Assembly: GCF_019649055.1 (NCBI RefSeq)
Contig: NW_026570260.1
Span: 62,001-126,000 of the forward strand
Direction: 5' to 3'
Length of the DNA stretch: 64,000 bases
Source of the DNA: Paramacrobiotus metropolitanus
Taxonomy: Eukaryota; Tardigrada; Eutardigrada; Parachela; Macrobiotidae
The translations under genes were made by a program, and so were the position numbers. A model generated the notes under the pieces. The model saw only the letters and a list, made by a program, of their open reading frames with translations, searched no databases and was not told where the DNA came from. The stretch's first letter is position 1, and each line of letters starts with the position of its first letter. Positions 35,594 to 51,791 of the stretch are shown here, piece after piece.

Positions 35594-36669
35594 TTTGGGT
35601 CCAAAAAAATAACCGAATGCAATGCAACGCAGCAAAGGTGGGTATTATACAGCTCGGAAGGCAAAAATAAGCGAGTGCGACGGTGTACGTCTTAGAATTA
35701 TGGAACTGCATTGCTCAAACGAAATAATTTATTTTCACGTTTTCCTTGCACGATGCATCAGCTAATGGAAAAGCGCGAGTAGATTTAGGAATTATGGTGC
35801 CTGTAGGAACTATGAATAAGACTGATTGACCGTAGAAGCGTAGATGATTCTGACTATAAATAAAAAAGTGCGGATATTTTTATACATAAAACGAGATTAT
35901 TGGAAACAGAAGAAACCGGCTTTAGCCATGATCTGTGATCCTGTGAATCAATAAGTGACCAATCCAACCCCACGCAGTGATCCACACCAAGCCGTTCCGA
36001 TAAGCATGGTTTTCATCTTGTACAGATATAATCATAATGTAAATGTTTGTATTAATTTGCTTCTATCACCGCGAACATTGTATCCTCGGATATTAATTTT
36101 TAATTGCGGGTACCATTATTTAACACGTATTGTTTTGTAAGTGCTGTAATGTTCCTCTTTTACAGCCATGCAGTTGTCTAAAACATGCGCAGAGTTTACA
36201 TGCATATTTCTGTCAGGCTATAACCGGTGCATTAAACCGTAGCGTAAAATTAGGCTTCTGGATCCTGTAAGTACTAACAGAGTAGCGGTTAATGCTTTAT
36301 GCGAAATAACCGGTTTCCATTCAGCTGATTTCTCTTGGAAAAGCGCCATTCATAGTCAGTCATACATTAGTTGCAAGTACGCTGATGAGCAACAATACCA
36401 GTAAAAAAGTACCGTAGTTATTGGTAAAGCAAGTGTTTGAGACCATAATATTTTATTGCTCTACTGCAAAGCAAACACTGTAGCCAGCAAATGCCGGCAG
36501 TCGTTCAGCTGACTGGGTAGCAATGTGTAAATAACGCTTCAGGTTTGTGTTCTGGCTACAGGTTTGTGATACATGCGGGACTAGCGTTCTGTCAGGCTTC
36601 TATCCCTAAATCTGGTACTCACCGTATGGGGCTATAGACACCGAAGAACCATACTTTTCCGGTGAGAAT
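35594..36669. other. Intergenic between PM20D2-B and the phospholipase
   Basis: No gene is seen. The candidate poly(A) signal of PM20D2-B is at 35859. A 10-bp inverted repeat (CTGTAGCCAG and CTGGCTACAG), about 70 bp apart, lies around 36478-36563 and could be the trace of a small MITE. Confidence 0.5.
35859..35864 (+). terminator. Candidate poly(A) signal of PM20D2-B
   Basis: AATAAA lies about 270 bp after the stop codon on the coding strand. It is the clearest hexamer downstream of the gene. Confidence 0.35.
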
Positions 36670-38646
36670 ATGGACCCGAAACCATTGCTATGGTTTCATT
36701 TTTATGTTTGCCTTATTGGAGTATCGTCGGCCGGGTTTTTGGATAGAGTCAAGCAGAAACTGGGTATTGGAAATGACAGAGGGAGCAGTAACAGCGACAA
36801 CAGCGGCACCCGTGTTTCCCAAGGCGCCTTAACTCCCGTGATTATCCGTAAGTCAAGACGGAATAACGTTCGCTTCATTATTTGTGACCCAGTTAGCGTT
36901 TACTTTAGGGCTGTTTTCATAAAGAATAACTGTACACTGGCTCCTTTCTAAACAACTTACTGAGAGCGTGCTAGCCATAAACATAGTGTTTTTGTTTTCC
37001 GCACTGCAATATAATGCTTACCGCATTTTGTATCATCACAGTGCCGGGTGACGGCGGCAGCCAACTTCAAGCATGGTTAGAACGGACGTCGGTGCGCAGC
37101 AACATCTGTCCTATGAGAACGAATGGTTGGACCCACGTATGGGCAGATCTGGATATGCTCATCCCCGGATTGGTTGATTGCTGGGTTGACAATTTAAAGT
37201 AAAACCTTTCGCTATAACGTCCTGTGGTTATCCGATTGGCGATTAGATATTCACTGTATGACTATCGTTGCAATTAAATAGGTTGATTTACAACAATATC
37301 ACCCGAAAGACGTCCAATCCTGAAGGCGTGCGGACACAAGTCCCTGGATTTGGGGACACCGACTCGATTGAATACCTAACCGGTAATCAGTTACCTGGAT
37401 CCAAGTATCTCGCCTACATCGTGGATATGCTGGTCGACAACGGGTACAAACGCAACGTCTCGGTGCGCGGTGCTCCGTACGATTTCAGGAAAGCTCAAAG
37501 TAGGCAAACCGTTTCCTGAATGCTCTCGAGCACTGTTCACCAGTACTGATTTTGGTTTGTTGCAGATGAGCAAGAAGAGTACTTCATTCTTCTAAAGAAA
37601 TTAGTGGAAGACACGTATGCCGCCAACGGCAACCACAAAGTGACGCTGATCGGGCATTCGCTGGGCTGTCTGTTCTCGTTGTACTTCCTTAACCATCAGA
37701 CACAGGAATGGAAGGATAAATATATTAATGCGTTCATTGGGATGGGTGGACCATGGGGCGGGGCGGTGAAGCCTATCAAGGTGATTGCCACAGGGGATGA
37801 TTTGGATATTGCTATCGTCAGTCGCAGCAAGATTAAGGATATTCTGCGTACCAATCCCAGTGTAAGCCATACCGGTGATTAGGACAGCGCACTTGCGCAT
37901 TAAATAAGTAACTCATCAGTTAGCAAACAGTCATGGTTTAACCTATAAGTAAAAGTTTGGTGCACCGTCCTATTCGGTTCTTGCAGGTCGCTGCGCTGTT
38001 ACCGTCAGATAAATTCTGGGCCAAGAATGAAACGCTAATCTACACCCCACAAAAAGTTTACAATCTGGGCAATTTAAGGGAATTCTTCTATGACCTGGAC
38101 TTTCCTGAGGGCTGGGAATTCTACCAGGATACCAAGAATCTCGTATATGACCTTATTCCACCTGGAGTAAAAGTAAGCGTTCAAGAGAAATTGTTGATTA
38201 TTAGTTTGTTTCTTGTCGGTTGAGTGGTTTTCGGTGTTCTGTTGACAGAAAGTGATTGGTAGTTTTAAGATTTCAAAAAGAAATGTGGTAGTACAGAGCA
38301 TAACGTGAACCTTGTTGTGTAGACTACTATGCTGCTATGTGTATCGTAATCTATGGCGTGGTGATTTCAGACTTATTGCCTTTCTGGTACCGGCACGGCG
38401 ACACCCGCAACGTATGTGTACAAGGAAGGCGGCTTCCCGAAAAAGATTCCCATGGTGATCTCGGAGGATGGCGATGGCACGGTGAACCGGCGCAGTTTGG
38501 ACGGGTGCGAACGATGGAAAGGCAAGCAACGCGACGAGGTCGTCACTAAGACATTTCCCGGTGCCGGCCACCGACAGATGACACGCGACAAACAAGTCCT
38601 GGACTATATTCGGGAAATACTCTTCGATTACCAGATAAACGGCTAA
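36670..38646 (+). CDS. PLA2G15: Group XV phospholipase A2 / LCAT-like acyltransferase
   Basis: Six exons (36670-36847, 37042-37198, 37282-37499, 37566-37861, 37987-38172, 38371-38646) give 436 residues in consistent phase. A signal peptide is present (hydrophobic to about residue 20). The LCAT/PLA2G15 entry motif reads IILPGDGGSQL. The triad is visible as Ser216 in GHSLG, Asp380 in DGDGTVN and His412 in GAGHRQM. The segment VRGAPYDFR, conserved in the family, is also present. In vertebrates the enzyme acts in the lysosome, deacylating phospholipids and transferring acyl groups to ceramide. The length and motifs fit a full enzyme. Family secure; the split between PLA2G15 and plasma LCAT rests on overall similarity from memory. 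Confidence 0.88.
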
Positions 38647-39274
38647 CACAGTATCACAGAATCACTTGATACAGTAGATACCTTTGTGCACTCTACAGTC
38701 TACAACTGTTGCATGAATAATTTATAGTCAGCCGCATAGCGCAGGGGACAAATGTTAGAAGATGATAACGTAATTTTTTTTTATGAACCAACAAGTACTG
38801 GGCACTTGTATGCGGTAGCCAGGACTTCTTGTGGTAAGCCGTGTACGAGTTAAACAGTTTTGCGCTTTTTCTTGCTTTTTATGCGTGGAACGCTTTTTCG
38901 CTTGTTAGTAAGGAAACACAGAAATCTAATGTATCCAACTCACCCAAACCCGTAAATGGAAAGTGCCGACTGTTGCGCTGCTCGGAGCAAATACTTTGAA
39001 CTTCTTCGCTGATATGTATCAGCTCTTCCGCCGTGCTAGCCGTAAAAGATGTGATCAATCCTTATGACCAAATATCCGTAATCAGTCGTCAAAGCTGGTC
39101 AAAAACAATGCGTACTACATTAAAAACAGGACGAGGAGCTGCTGTTTTTTGAAGTTGACTCTATTCATCTGTTTCGTGTTATCATCCGGCTCCCAAACAG
39201 GGTCGCCTTTTATTTTCCTGCCCAAATCAGAACTGTTTCTGTTATTTTGTTCTAAAGCCTATCGCGTGCTTGCT
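38647..39274. other. Intergenic between phospholipase and first astacin-LRR gene
   Basis: No gene is recognised. A TAGCGCAGGGGACA word near 38737 resembles a tRNA A box, but no cloverleaf or B box follows. The astacin promoter should lie in the right half. Confidence 0.5.
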
Positions 39275-41644
<2,370 letters not shown>

Positions 41645-42433
41645 GTCTGCACATTATTAAGCTCAACGGCAATCTGTTATGACATTCAGTATCAGTATCT
41701 TTCATATCACAGAGACAGTCCTTCTGAACAGAATTGTTTTTATCTATTGAGCTTGCAGTAAAAATGTGTAATGCCAAATACATCAACGTTGTCTGCACTA
41801 TCTGTAGGAAAATATCTTTTTGCTGCTACTGTATACACTAATTTATACAGCATATGTGGGAATGAAAAAATCAAGATTAAGTTTGTTTTTATGGCTTCGA
41901 CTCACAAATCTACGGAAGTAACAAATGTGAACGGATATGGGAAATCATGTTGCCCTGCGCGCTATGTGCTCCGGGCAGTGAAACCTTCAGATGGAATCAT
42001 TCAGGCACCGATGCCCCGATAGCTGCCGGTGGCGACAAACTACGGTTGCTGCTGGGTTTATTTCAGCGTCAAACGGTTTGTTCCTCGCGGTGGTCGACAC
42101 GGCATGTCGTCATATATTTATTTTGAAGTTGCCATGCCTAGGGTTGACACAGCACGCTAGGAAGTTCATATCATTACAATGATCTTCGTTAGCTGATTAT
42201 CTCAGTGATCGCTAATTAGAACTGAGATCACAAAGTCAAGTTAAAGCCCAGTTTCCGTTGTGCGTGCAACTTATGCGTACCGATTAACGACGGCTAAACT
42301 TAAAGCATGTGAAATGTAAACCAGAGCAGCCAGAGCGTGCGCTTTGCGTTTTTGTGGCTTTTAGTATTGCCCTTTAAGTAAGTCAGCGAAATTCTCGTGT
42401 AGTCTAACCGTTCCTCGAAAAAACTGGCACAAG
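41645..42433. other. Intergenic between the tandem astacin-LRR genes
   Basis: No gene is seen in these 790 bp, which separate the 3' end of copy 1 from the start of copy 2. Short frames lack motifs. No clear TATA box is visible close to the copy 2 start. Confidence 0.5.
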
Positions 42434-45233
42434 ATGAGTGTCGCCATATTGTATATTGAGATAATTCTGTTTATGTTGGCTTTACACCGCAATGGATTGT
42501 GCCGAGGTATGTGCAGACGTTTGCTGAATGTAATCCCATAATCGTATTCACTTTGCACCACATTTATTGTTTGCGCGCATTTGCGAATTTTGTTTACAGC
42601 TCAAAGGCAAGAGTAAAGTATACTTCTATTCATTGTGTTAAGTTTCATCTACGCAGAGAACACACCGTAGGATAGTAACACGTAAATTTGTGCGTGTGTT
42701 TCACTGATCTTTAGCTCTTATCGTCAAACGGAAATCAGTAGCACTGATTTTCAGGATTGGATTCGCCGGATTCGAGCCATTACGGCGAGGACACCGACAA
42801 CCAGGAGAATGAACTTTTCCAAGGCGACATGCTGGGAATATACGGCAATGAATCAAAAAACGATGATGTAATGATTCCATTTCGGTACATGTGCAGCTAA
42901 TGGGTACGTACATCAAATCCAAAAAATTTGACATTTTGTCCTGCAGATGCACGATAATGTGCTCAATTCGGAAAGGTCACGCTGGCCCAACGGAATCGTT
43001 CCATTTCAACTAGAATCTGCGCTCAGTAAGCTGCATCAGCAAACCAGTTGTTAATTTGCCCGAAAAACTATGAGATGCTATGATTCAAGTCTGCGCTGTT
43101 TACTTAGGAGTCAACAGATCTTTAATTCACGCCGCCATGGCGATAATTTCCCAGAAGACCAGCGAGTGCATTCGCTTTGTTCCGCGCTCAAATGAACCGG
43201 TTTTTTTGCGCATATTACCGGCACCAAGATCAACGTATGGATTCGATTTTCTACTTTGAAAAACCTTTTCTGAAACAGTTCAACCGTTAAACCAATTAAC
43301 TAAGCGGTTTACTATGGCCTTTTGGGCTCTTCCTGTTTGTCACAACTTCTTTTGTACTTCTGCCTGGTTATGGGCACCTGTTCCGTTCAAAGGAGATTGA
43401 ACCTTATTCTGGGACAAAAATGTGCTTGATGTGCAAGACGTCGTTTGTGTGTACAATAGATGTTCTGCCGAGGTCGGATATGCCACCAGTAGCCGACGAT
43501 TGCAATTGTCACCCGAGTGCTTGTTGCACGATGTCATCCACGAGCTGATGCACATTCTGGGCTTCTTCCACGAACACACACGACCTGATCGCGATGAGCA
43601 TGTGCTCATTCATTTCGACAATATTAAAGCCTCTAAGCGCGGTGAGATTGTCATTTTATGTCACTAAAAGATACCGGTTTGCTCGTCATGATGCGGTTTT
43701 AAATACGTATCCTTATTCTTAACAGCGGCCTACGATGTGGACTATGACAAGCGAACTGATTCCGACACTCTGCAATTGCCATACGATTGTCGCTCGATTA
43801 TGCACTATCCGCCGAGCAATGCACGCTACGCTAAAGATCCTAACAGGCCGGTCATGTCGGCAAAGCCGGGCAGCACTTGCAAATTGGCCCCAACAAATAA
43901 TATGGTGCTCACAGACCTGGACGTACAGAAACTGTATACTGCCTATAAATGTCAGGAGCGTAAGTACTGTATACTCATACCATACTGTAACCTCTCTGCT
44001 CATACTATGCCAGTGTGCCATATATTCGCTCGAAATAAACGATCATTATATCTCTATACGTATACAGTATGGAATGGCTAAAAACTGCAGTTCTATTGAA
44101 AAGGGCGATTGATCGGCTCCTTTCTCGATTGCTCCACATCAGATTTTGCAAGAACAGCAGCTGTATATTATTATACGTCAGTTTGCTCCTACACAATGCA
44201 TGCTGATCGTGATCGCGTAGTTATCAAGTCAAAAGAGTCCGACAACAGTAGATCTAGAATTTGCGTCTTATGGCATATAGATTGTAGCTACCTTTATTAC
44301 TACTGCCATAATATCACCAAACACACATCTTGTTTTTAGCGATAACGTGCCACTACTCGTACTAGACTCACTTTTTTTATTGCCCGTGTAGGAGTGTTAT
44401 ACTGCAATCTCAGCGTCGGCCAGTGTCATGTGTATCGCGAAACGCTAACCACCACGGAAAAATCCAGCTGGCTGAGAATATATGCCGCCATGAACAAGTG
44501 TCAGGAGAAGGCTCCCCAACGAATATCCATCTACTGTTCGGCAGCAGCCACAACCGGCGACCTTCAGGGTATCGGCAACAAACTGCAGCTGAAAACTGAC
44601 GTACCGGCTTATTCTGCTTACATCGCCGACGCAGTCATCAGCAAAAGTAAGTTCCTCCAACCGATCAAAGACAAGGTCATACAACTGGGGATAAACAACT
44701 GCCAAAGCGCATCCACCACGTCCAAACTACGCGATGCAGGTTTAAATGATTTACTGGATTTTGGATTATTCTTTTGTTACAAACAAGAAATTCAAAAAGC
44801 GGATTTTGAATATAACTCCAAACTGAAACGATTGGTCTTTCACTCGACTACAATGACGAGTATCGAAGTCAACGCCTTTGATGCTCTGACGGAGCTGCAG
44901 CTGTTCCAGATGGAAGAATACTGGAAAGCCCGCGAACAAGTGAAGGTGTCACACGATACGGAACTGCGACGGCATTTACAGTTAATTCATTGTGACTGCC
45001 GGTACCATTGGCTGCGCAGTTGGTTGGCCAATAAGCCGCGCTTATTGAGCGAAAGGTCACTGGACAGCATTGTACCGAGTGATCGGGGGGCCATAAAAGT
45101 GGGAGAGATATACATTCCGGTGAGCTGTACAAATGTGCAACAATCGGTGAGGAATTGGAAGTTACACGAGACAACGCGGTATTATAATAAAAAACGCGAA
45201 CCATTTGCAAAAAACGCCGAAGTAAGTTGCTGA
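42434..45233 (+). CDS. Astacin metalloprotease with C-terminal LRR/LRRCT region, copy 2
   Basis: Seven exons (42434-42506, 42755-42867, 42947-43025, 43108-43234, 43460-43641, 43726-43959, 44392-45233) give 549 residues in phase. The layout mirrors copy 1 exon for exon, with exon 5 identical in length (182 bp). A signal peptide, a propeptide switch [12 protein letters not shown], the zinc site [11 protein letters not shown] and SIMHYPP are all present, so catalysis looks intact. The last exon carries the same Cys-rich segment, an LRR ([19 protein letters not shown]) and [13 protein letters not shown]. Exon 6 is seven codons longer than in copy 1. The exon 4 donor (GTATGG at 43235) was chosen by phase and homology. 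The pair clearly arose by tandem duplication and has since diverged substantially. Confidence 0.87.
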
Positions 45234-45875
45234 TGCTGAACAAATCACTGGAAACCCATCTGTATAAGACTGATCTTCGATGTTTGTCGTTATAGTCCTA
45301 ACTTTCTTAAACAAATTTATTTTTCTTGCAAGCGTGCGGATTGCAGTGCTCGTTAAGGGATAAAATGATATCGCTGACTTCTGAGCTGTGGTTCGAACGG
45401 AACTCAAAGAAGCATGTTTATCAAACAAAGACACACGCAAAAGCCATAGAAGCCATTACGCAACCGAAAACTCATCGCTGTTTTTAATGAGTAAGTAATC
45501 GATTAAACAAAAGTACGGCAATTGGCAGCAGTTTCAAAATCAACTAGTTACAACTAAAAAGCGGTAAAATTTAATGTAAGTCGTTATGCCAATCAAAACT
45601 TCAAGACGCAATGGAGAGATTAAATGATAAGTAAACACACGTTAAGTACAGGGCGATCAAATTTGCAGACACAAAAAATGAAATTCAATGACAAAGGTCC
45701 GGTTACGCAGAAATGGTTTACTTAAGTCGATCTGGAGTGCCATGCGGCACCACCCACCAGGCGAGTCACTAGAATACAGCGAGCTACCATTCTGTAAAAA
45801 TTACTAAAAAGTCGACTTTCCAAACTTTGTTATGATCATCATGCGATGGTTACCACAAAAACACTGCTGGACATT
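45234..45875. other. Convergent intergenic region
   Basis: This lies between the 3' ends of the plus-strand astacin copy 2 and the minus-strand GTPase copy 2. No gene or structured repeat is seen. It should hold both 3' untranslated regions. Confidence 0.55.
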
Positions 45876-48800
45876 CTACCACAAATACTTGCGAAGGAAT
45901 TCCCGGACTCCGTATCGGCTGGACGAATCGACTTCCATCTCCCGTGATGGCGATGGCGTACGACTTCGCATACGACGAGGCGGAGCACGCGACAACGGAG
46001 CATGCACCACTGGCGGCAGCGCAAACGCTCCACTCCACGGCACACGTCCCACTCCAGATGGTCCTCCATACTGCTCCATGCGACGGTCCTCATCGTACTC
46101 CATCATCCGTTGCCAGTCGAACGCACCGCGACCATACGGGCGCTCCCCTTCGTGACGGCCATAGTCCCCGTAGTCATAGTCGAAGACATCCATCAGACGC
46201 TGCATGCCATTGCGCTTTTTGGCCTTCCTCACGTTCTTGGGATGCTTGGGAGAATAGAAGATCTCCGAGTGGCGCTGCTGCTGCCCATGCGCACCCTGCA
46301 CCACGTCCACCAAATCCCGAATGGTCTGTCCGTTGATGGGCAAGCTGTACAGTGACCGAATGGCGTCCTTAATGTCTTTCGCGGTGATTTGGCGATCTTC
46401 ATCCTGATTCTGCATAGCATCTTCGAGGATGCGTTTCTCTTCGCGGTACGCATTTAGCATTTTCTGGTAGTTTTCCAGATTGTCACGGCTGGCCCCGATG
46501 GCGATTTTCTCATACTCCGCCGAAATCAAATAGCGCAAATACTCTTCCATGGCATCGTTGTATGGAATCATGGCGTTCTTTTTCAAGAAATAACCGAACT
46601 TGGCCGACACTTTCCGGATCTGCTCTTCTTCCGCCGTCAAATCCATCTTGCGCTGCTGCAAATCATGCAACAACAACTCCACAGCAGCGATCTGTCCGTC
46701 CTTCTGGCGCAGCAGATCCTGAATATTCGGATCAACCTCTTTGATCTCCGTTTCCTGCAGTTCGTACGTAATGTGCATATGCTTCTCCCAAGAGCACTGG
46801 CAATGTGCACACGATAGACCGCCCGTTGGACTCATGGCTGCGCAGCTTTTCAATCCCGGCTGCGGATACTGATTGGGCACAATCCCGGTCAGATAGCAGT
46901 GCTCATGACACCAGGTGATGTAGTTGACTTTTTGCCCCACCATCTTAATGCACTTCTGCGAGATGCACACCGTCCGCGGGAATCCCAGTTGCACCGGCTC
47001 CAAATCCAGCACTGGGACGTACAGTTTGCGTTTCAGTTCTTCCCGGCTGTACTTGGTGGCTTTGATCTCGTCGGCTTTGTCGTCAGCCAGTTTCAGATTT
47101 AGCTGGATATTTCGTGTAATCTGGGCCAACGGTTCCGTAAAAGACAGAATCATGCGCCGCGCTTCGTTTAAAGACAGTGTATTTTGCAGAACATGCGGTG
47201 GACGTTCGGAGATGTACTTGAGCAATCGTTCAGTCTCTTCCACAGACTTCTCCCAACTCTTGATGAAATTATCCTTCTCAGTTTGATCAAATTCCACCCC
47301 CGCCTTCATTGCGGCCATGAAACGTACGGCTTCGCTGTCGACGCAGTACACCGTGTCTTTGTTCAGCGTAATGTTGACACCTTTGGAATCTTTTATCAGT
47401 TTCTTCAGAATCGGCATTGTATCACCCGGACGGTAGAAAGTCCCACGTGCATTGGTGAACACGAAGGTGATGTTGTGACAGGCATCGCGATGCAGGTGCG
47501 TCAGCAGTTCCTTGATACAGAACTGGAACATGACCGTCAGGCGCGCACTGTTCGGCTTCAGCAAAATACAGATGCCGTGCAAACTGTCGTAATTGGACAA
47601 ATGTTGCATGATGTTGACGAAATTCTTCTTGTCCTGCTCCGTTCCGCTGGTGTCGCCGATGCCGGGTGTATCGATTAAACGAACCAGAATGTTGCCCTTC
47701 TTGAAGACGTAGCTTTTGGGCATCTGGGTGGCTGACTGACCGGTCATGGTGTCCTCGTTCTCCGGTGCGGCCAGCGCTTTCATGAAGATGATTTTTTCAT
47801 CGAAGTTTTGATCCATCGTAGTAAACTGGGCTGGAATCAAATACACCGGTTCGGCTAGAGCTTCGTCCAGGGTGGCGTAGGTGAGAAAGTTGACGAAACC
47901 GTTGATCCATGTCGATTTTCCCACACCGGTCTCACCTACAAAAGTAATCTGTTATGTAACGATTGGTGTTGTTGATGATGCTTTGCTCTGCTTATCTTAA
48001 TCGTTCTTAACTGACAGCGCCTTTTGCCGGCAGTACCTTGCGGTTAATTTACATGTTACACAGAACAGTAATCAACGTCATTAGTAAACTAGCCATAAGT
48101 CTTACGCATTTCTACTGCACTATGAATACGAGTAGTACTTGTTCTACTTGTACTGCATCCCAGCTTGAGCGACCCAACTTCAAGTACACTGTACTGTATA
48201 CTCACCGCTCGATACTGTATACTGTACCGCTCTTGCAATTCAATGAAAAGTACGATGTAGAAATATTGTAAAACAGAAACTGTAAAACAAGTATGTCAAT
48301 GTTATTGTAAACATCGGCAATGACAATGAAATAATAAATGTATGACAACGAAAAGACTGTGGAAGTGCTAAGTAGTGCAACTGCAATAACGTTCTTTATA
48401 TACCGCAACCGATAACGATTATAACGGAAAATTTCGTATTTGTTATTTTGCAATTTTGAATTTAAAGGTAAAATCCAACTCAGTTACTCCAGATATTCAA
48501 TAATAATACGAAAAGCGAACAAGTCATTGTCAATAACAACAGTACGTTACAGTACAAGGCAATCCAACATTAATAAGATCTGCTGTAACGGCTCTAACTA
48601 AACTTGAGTGTAATTGCAAAAGTTTAATACAGTAATACTGAAAAGGTCAACCGCACTGACTTACCAAGAATCAGAATATTGATTTCCTTGAAGGGCTTCA
48701 CGGTTTTCAGCACCGCCTTCACATCACCGAAACCAACATAGTCCCGCCCATGCCGCGTTTTCCCACAGTTGAATACGAAGGAATCAGCTGGCGCTTTTCC

Positions 48801-50629
48801 ACAGTCGCAATACAAATACCCATCAAACCCGTATTCCAGGGCCTGGCTGCACTTGGAACACTTCCACCGATGTAGTTCTTTTTCCTCGCTGCAGTTCTTT
48901 TTGGCCGCCAGTGGGCACGGAAACTCAGCATTCCCGCGCTTCTTGGCCTTCTCACTCGGTTCCGTATCCAGCAGTGACTTGGCTGTGGGCACATGGATCT
49001 CGCGCTGATCCAACGCCAGGATGTTCTCGCAAATCAACTGCCCATGTTGATAGTGCTGCAGCAGATTTCGCGACGCCTGCTCCGCATCAACGCCGGGCGT
49101 GGCGCCATGACCCCCCATACACGGATCGACGAACACAAACAACCACTGTTCCTTCACACCAGAATGCATCGCCTGGTCCATCAGGCTGAAAAACGCTGCC
49201 AACGCATGGCTCCACTCATCAGGATCATCCTGTCGTGCCGGTTCGCTGGACTGCAGCACGTACACATTGGCCACTTTGCGCATTTCGGCCATCAGTTCCG
49301 CAGAGATCTCGCCCAGAATCAGTACTTTATGAGTGCGCAGGATGTCAAAAGCTGCTTCTTTTCGGTAATGAAACAATTCTGGTGGGAAGCCGGCAGATCA
49401 AGATTGACAATACCGAGTGGGTGTGGCATCAGTGCACGGGATTGACCGCCGGTAGGGTGATCTGGTTGTTCGTCATCGCTTTCATTTAAGCCCATCAGGT
49501 TATCCGCCGGTTTCTCGAGCACCTATGAAGGTCCATCAACTTACTTACTATGACTTTTACTTCGACTTTTACTTGACTTTTACTTTCTATGATGCTACTG
49601 TACATTATGATTCCTTTACTGAAAATCGATCGCCACATAAACAAGCAATGTCGTATTACTTTAAAAGAGAAAATAACTGAAGAAATGGTATGCATACATC
49701 TACTGATTACGTGCACTGTGATAAGTAAAAGTAAGCAGTAAACGTCAATTGCCAGCTGCCACAAATTTTTTAATACGTACAATAATACTTACAATACTTA
49801 AACGCACGATACGAAAATGTGCAGTACTATCAATTTTGCATGAAGCGATAAGTTAAGTACTTAGTACGACTAATTTTGCTGGAAACTCAAGGTGCCTTTT
49901 CTGATTTTTAGTGATGCCTTTTCTGATTTTTAGTGATACGAAAAAGCGTTGCAGCAACCGCAAAACAAGGTATTTATATTTATTGTAAGTACGTAATGTC
50001 GTGCACCCCAAGGCAGTTTTAAAAACTTCTATATTGTTATATTTTTTCGGAAGTACACGGTCCTTGCACGTGGCCATGTACGTACCCTTTCCGCACAATC
50101 TTCGATCGCTGATTGGTCGGTACGATTAACTGAGCGGCTTCCTTTGGGACGCCGACGTCCATCCAGGGTTTCTCCAATGGACACAATAGCGCTGTCGGCT
50201 GCCATACAGGACGAGGGGCTGATTTCCACGACGCTGACTTCTTCATCCATACCATTCGTGTTATTTGCGCACTGCAATTTTGGCATCGAAGCTATCGTCA
50301 CAATCAAAATAATTATTATGAAGTAATAAATCGAAAATAATTAATACGAGCTGCAATACTGCAGCAGTAAAAAAATTAGAAATTTCTCACAAAATAAAAT
50401 TTACAACAAATCAACCAGTCGTAATACTTTTATTTATCTTTTACTGTATTAAAATTACCATTGTTGGGCCCACTGCAAAACTACAGTAACTGTAATGAAA
50501 TTGTAAACGACAACTTCCTTTGTCGGCGTTTGCCATTGAACTTACGCGTTTATCTTCAGAAACCTCAGGCTGGGATATTTCACCATCCCTGTCGTCTTCT
50601 ATCACTTCAAACTCAGCTGATGAGGACAT
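45876..50629 (-). CDS. Large zinc-ribbon P-loop GTPase, copy 2
   Basis: Exons are 50629-50546, 50271-50086, 49522-48665 and 47935-45876. The first encodes MSSSAEFEVIEDD, the acidic motif shared by all three copies. Exon 3 carries a conserved region and the zinc ribbon (WKCSKCSQ ... YCDCGKAP). Its last codons and exon 4 form GETGVGKST. Exon 4 has DTPGIGDT, FTNARGTFYRPG, the second Cys cluster (CISQKC, WCHEHC, CAHCQCSW) and a long C-terminal helix-rich part. Exon 3 is one base short of the phase required. Homology to copy 3 moves between frames near 49350, at a T4 run where ITEKKQLL passes to FDILRT. This is either a sequencing indel or a damaging mutation. Corrected length would be about 1,062 residues. 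It likely binds GTP in the cytosol; role unknown. Confidence 0.82.
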
Positions 50630-51788
50630 TTTTTCCGAGCTGTGACGCTGATAAGGAAGCGTTCAGCGTTGCCGTTATGCTTGTACAGTAGTTGTTTAGC
50701 AATCGTTCGTTCCTCGGACAGGCGCCCAGCTAATGATGCATAACCGAACAAGAATTGATACATTTGACAGCTATTTCGACAACTTGGAAAAATTTAACCA
50801 AAACCATCCAACGCACTGATACCGTTATGAGCGTTACCGGTTATAATGTTATTGCACGTGCTGTTATGAGACTTATGACTGAATTCTCAGATTCTGTGTT
50901 TTGTATTCGTAAAAAAAAAATAGCATATGCATGTAGCAACTACAAAGTACTAACAATAATTATATCGTACAGTCTGAGAGCACGGATAAAATATTGTAAA
51001 CAATGTTAAAACTTCTCAGAACATGTAGACATATGTCAGATTAGTCAGAAAACCGCGACTAAGAACCATATATTCGTGGTTACCAAAGCAAGGGCTAGCT
51101 TTGTTTCCGTTACAGCTAGCTTCTTCCTTTAAACTAACTTACTACTAACGCGCTGCGCTCCGGTCTACCAATGCACAGTTCGGTACATTTTTCCTAGTTT
51201 TTACTTACTTTGATTGTTCTAGAAATTCATGAACCACGGTAGTACGTGATGGAACACAGGAATAGCAACTAAAACAGCCTGCATAGATCCGACAGTAAAC
51301 CTCCAAAATACAGTACAATGGATAAGAATTATTGAATTATATTCAGCTGATTAAAGTAAACAACAAACAAGCCATTTGGTTTCACTTACAGACTTACTTA
51401 AATTCGCCGTGATGGCACTGGCCCTCAGATCGAAGTGATCCACGATTTCTCGGTCTTCACTTAGAGTCCCTGATGCATGGACCGCATGAATTTTATCCTT
51501 CCAAGTTCCAATATCATGATGTCACACTTTGCACAGGATGAGGTCAGAGTTTCGATAGGTCATCCCGCAACCCGGTGTGATTGGCTGGCCAAGTGAGTGG
51601 GTGGTGCATTCGCTAGCGCAGCTTTGCAACATTTAAATACGGACAGCTGATACGAGTCAGAGAGGTTACAGTACTTATGGCTAATGGCTATAGTGTGCCT
51701 GACTAAACAGCAAAATTGTGCGCTCTTGTGATTCCGACACGTTAAGCGGCCCCAGTGAATCATTGGAGCCTACAGTAAGCTTGCTGAC
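50630..51788. other. Upstream region of GTPase copy 2
   Basis: No gene is recognised. The right part precedes the MITE at 51792. Short frames such as 50755-51009 and 51560-51763 lack motifs. Confidence 0.5.
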
Positions 51789-51791
51789 TTA

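Noticed and set aside
38735-38760. A-box-like TAGCGCAGGGGACA suggesting a tRNA
   Set aside because: It is followed by AT-rich sequence without anticodon stem, B box or acceptor pairing; at most a truncated pseudogene.
45944-46355. Plus-strand frames of 117-130 codons over the GTPase 2 tail
   Set aside because: They are antisense shadows of the GC-rich Arg/Pro-rich C-terminus of the minus-strand GTPase.
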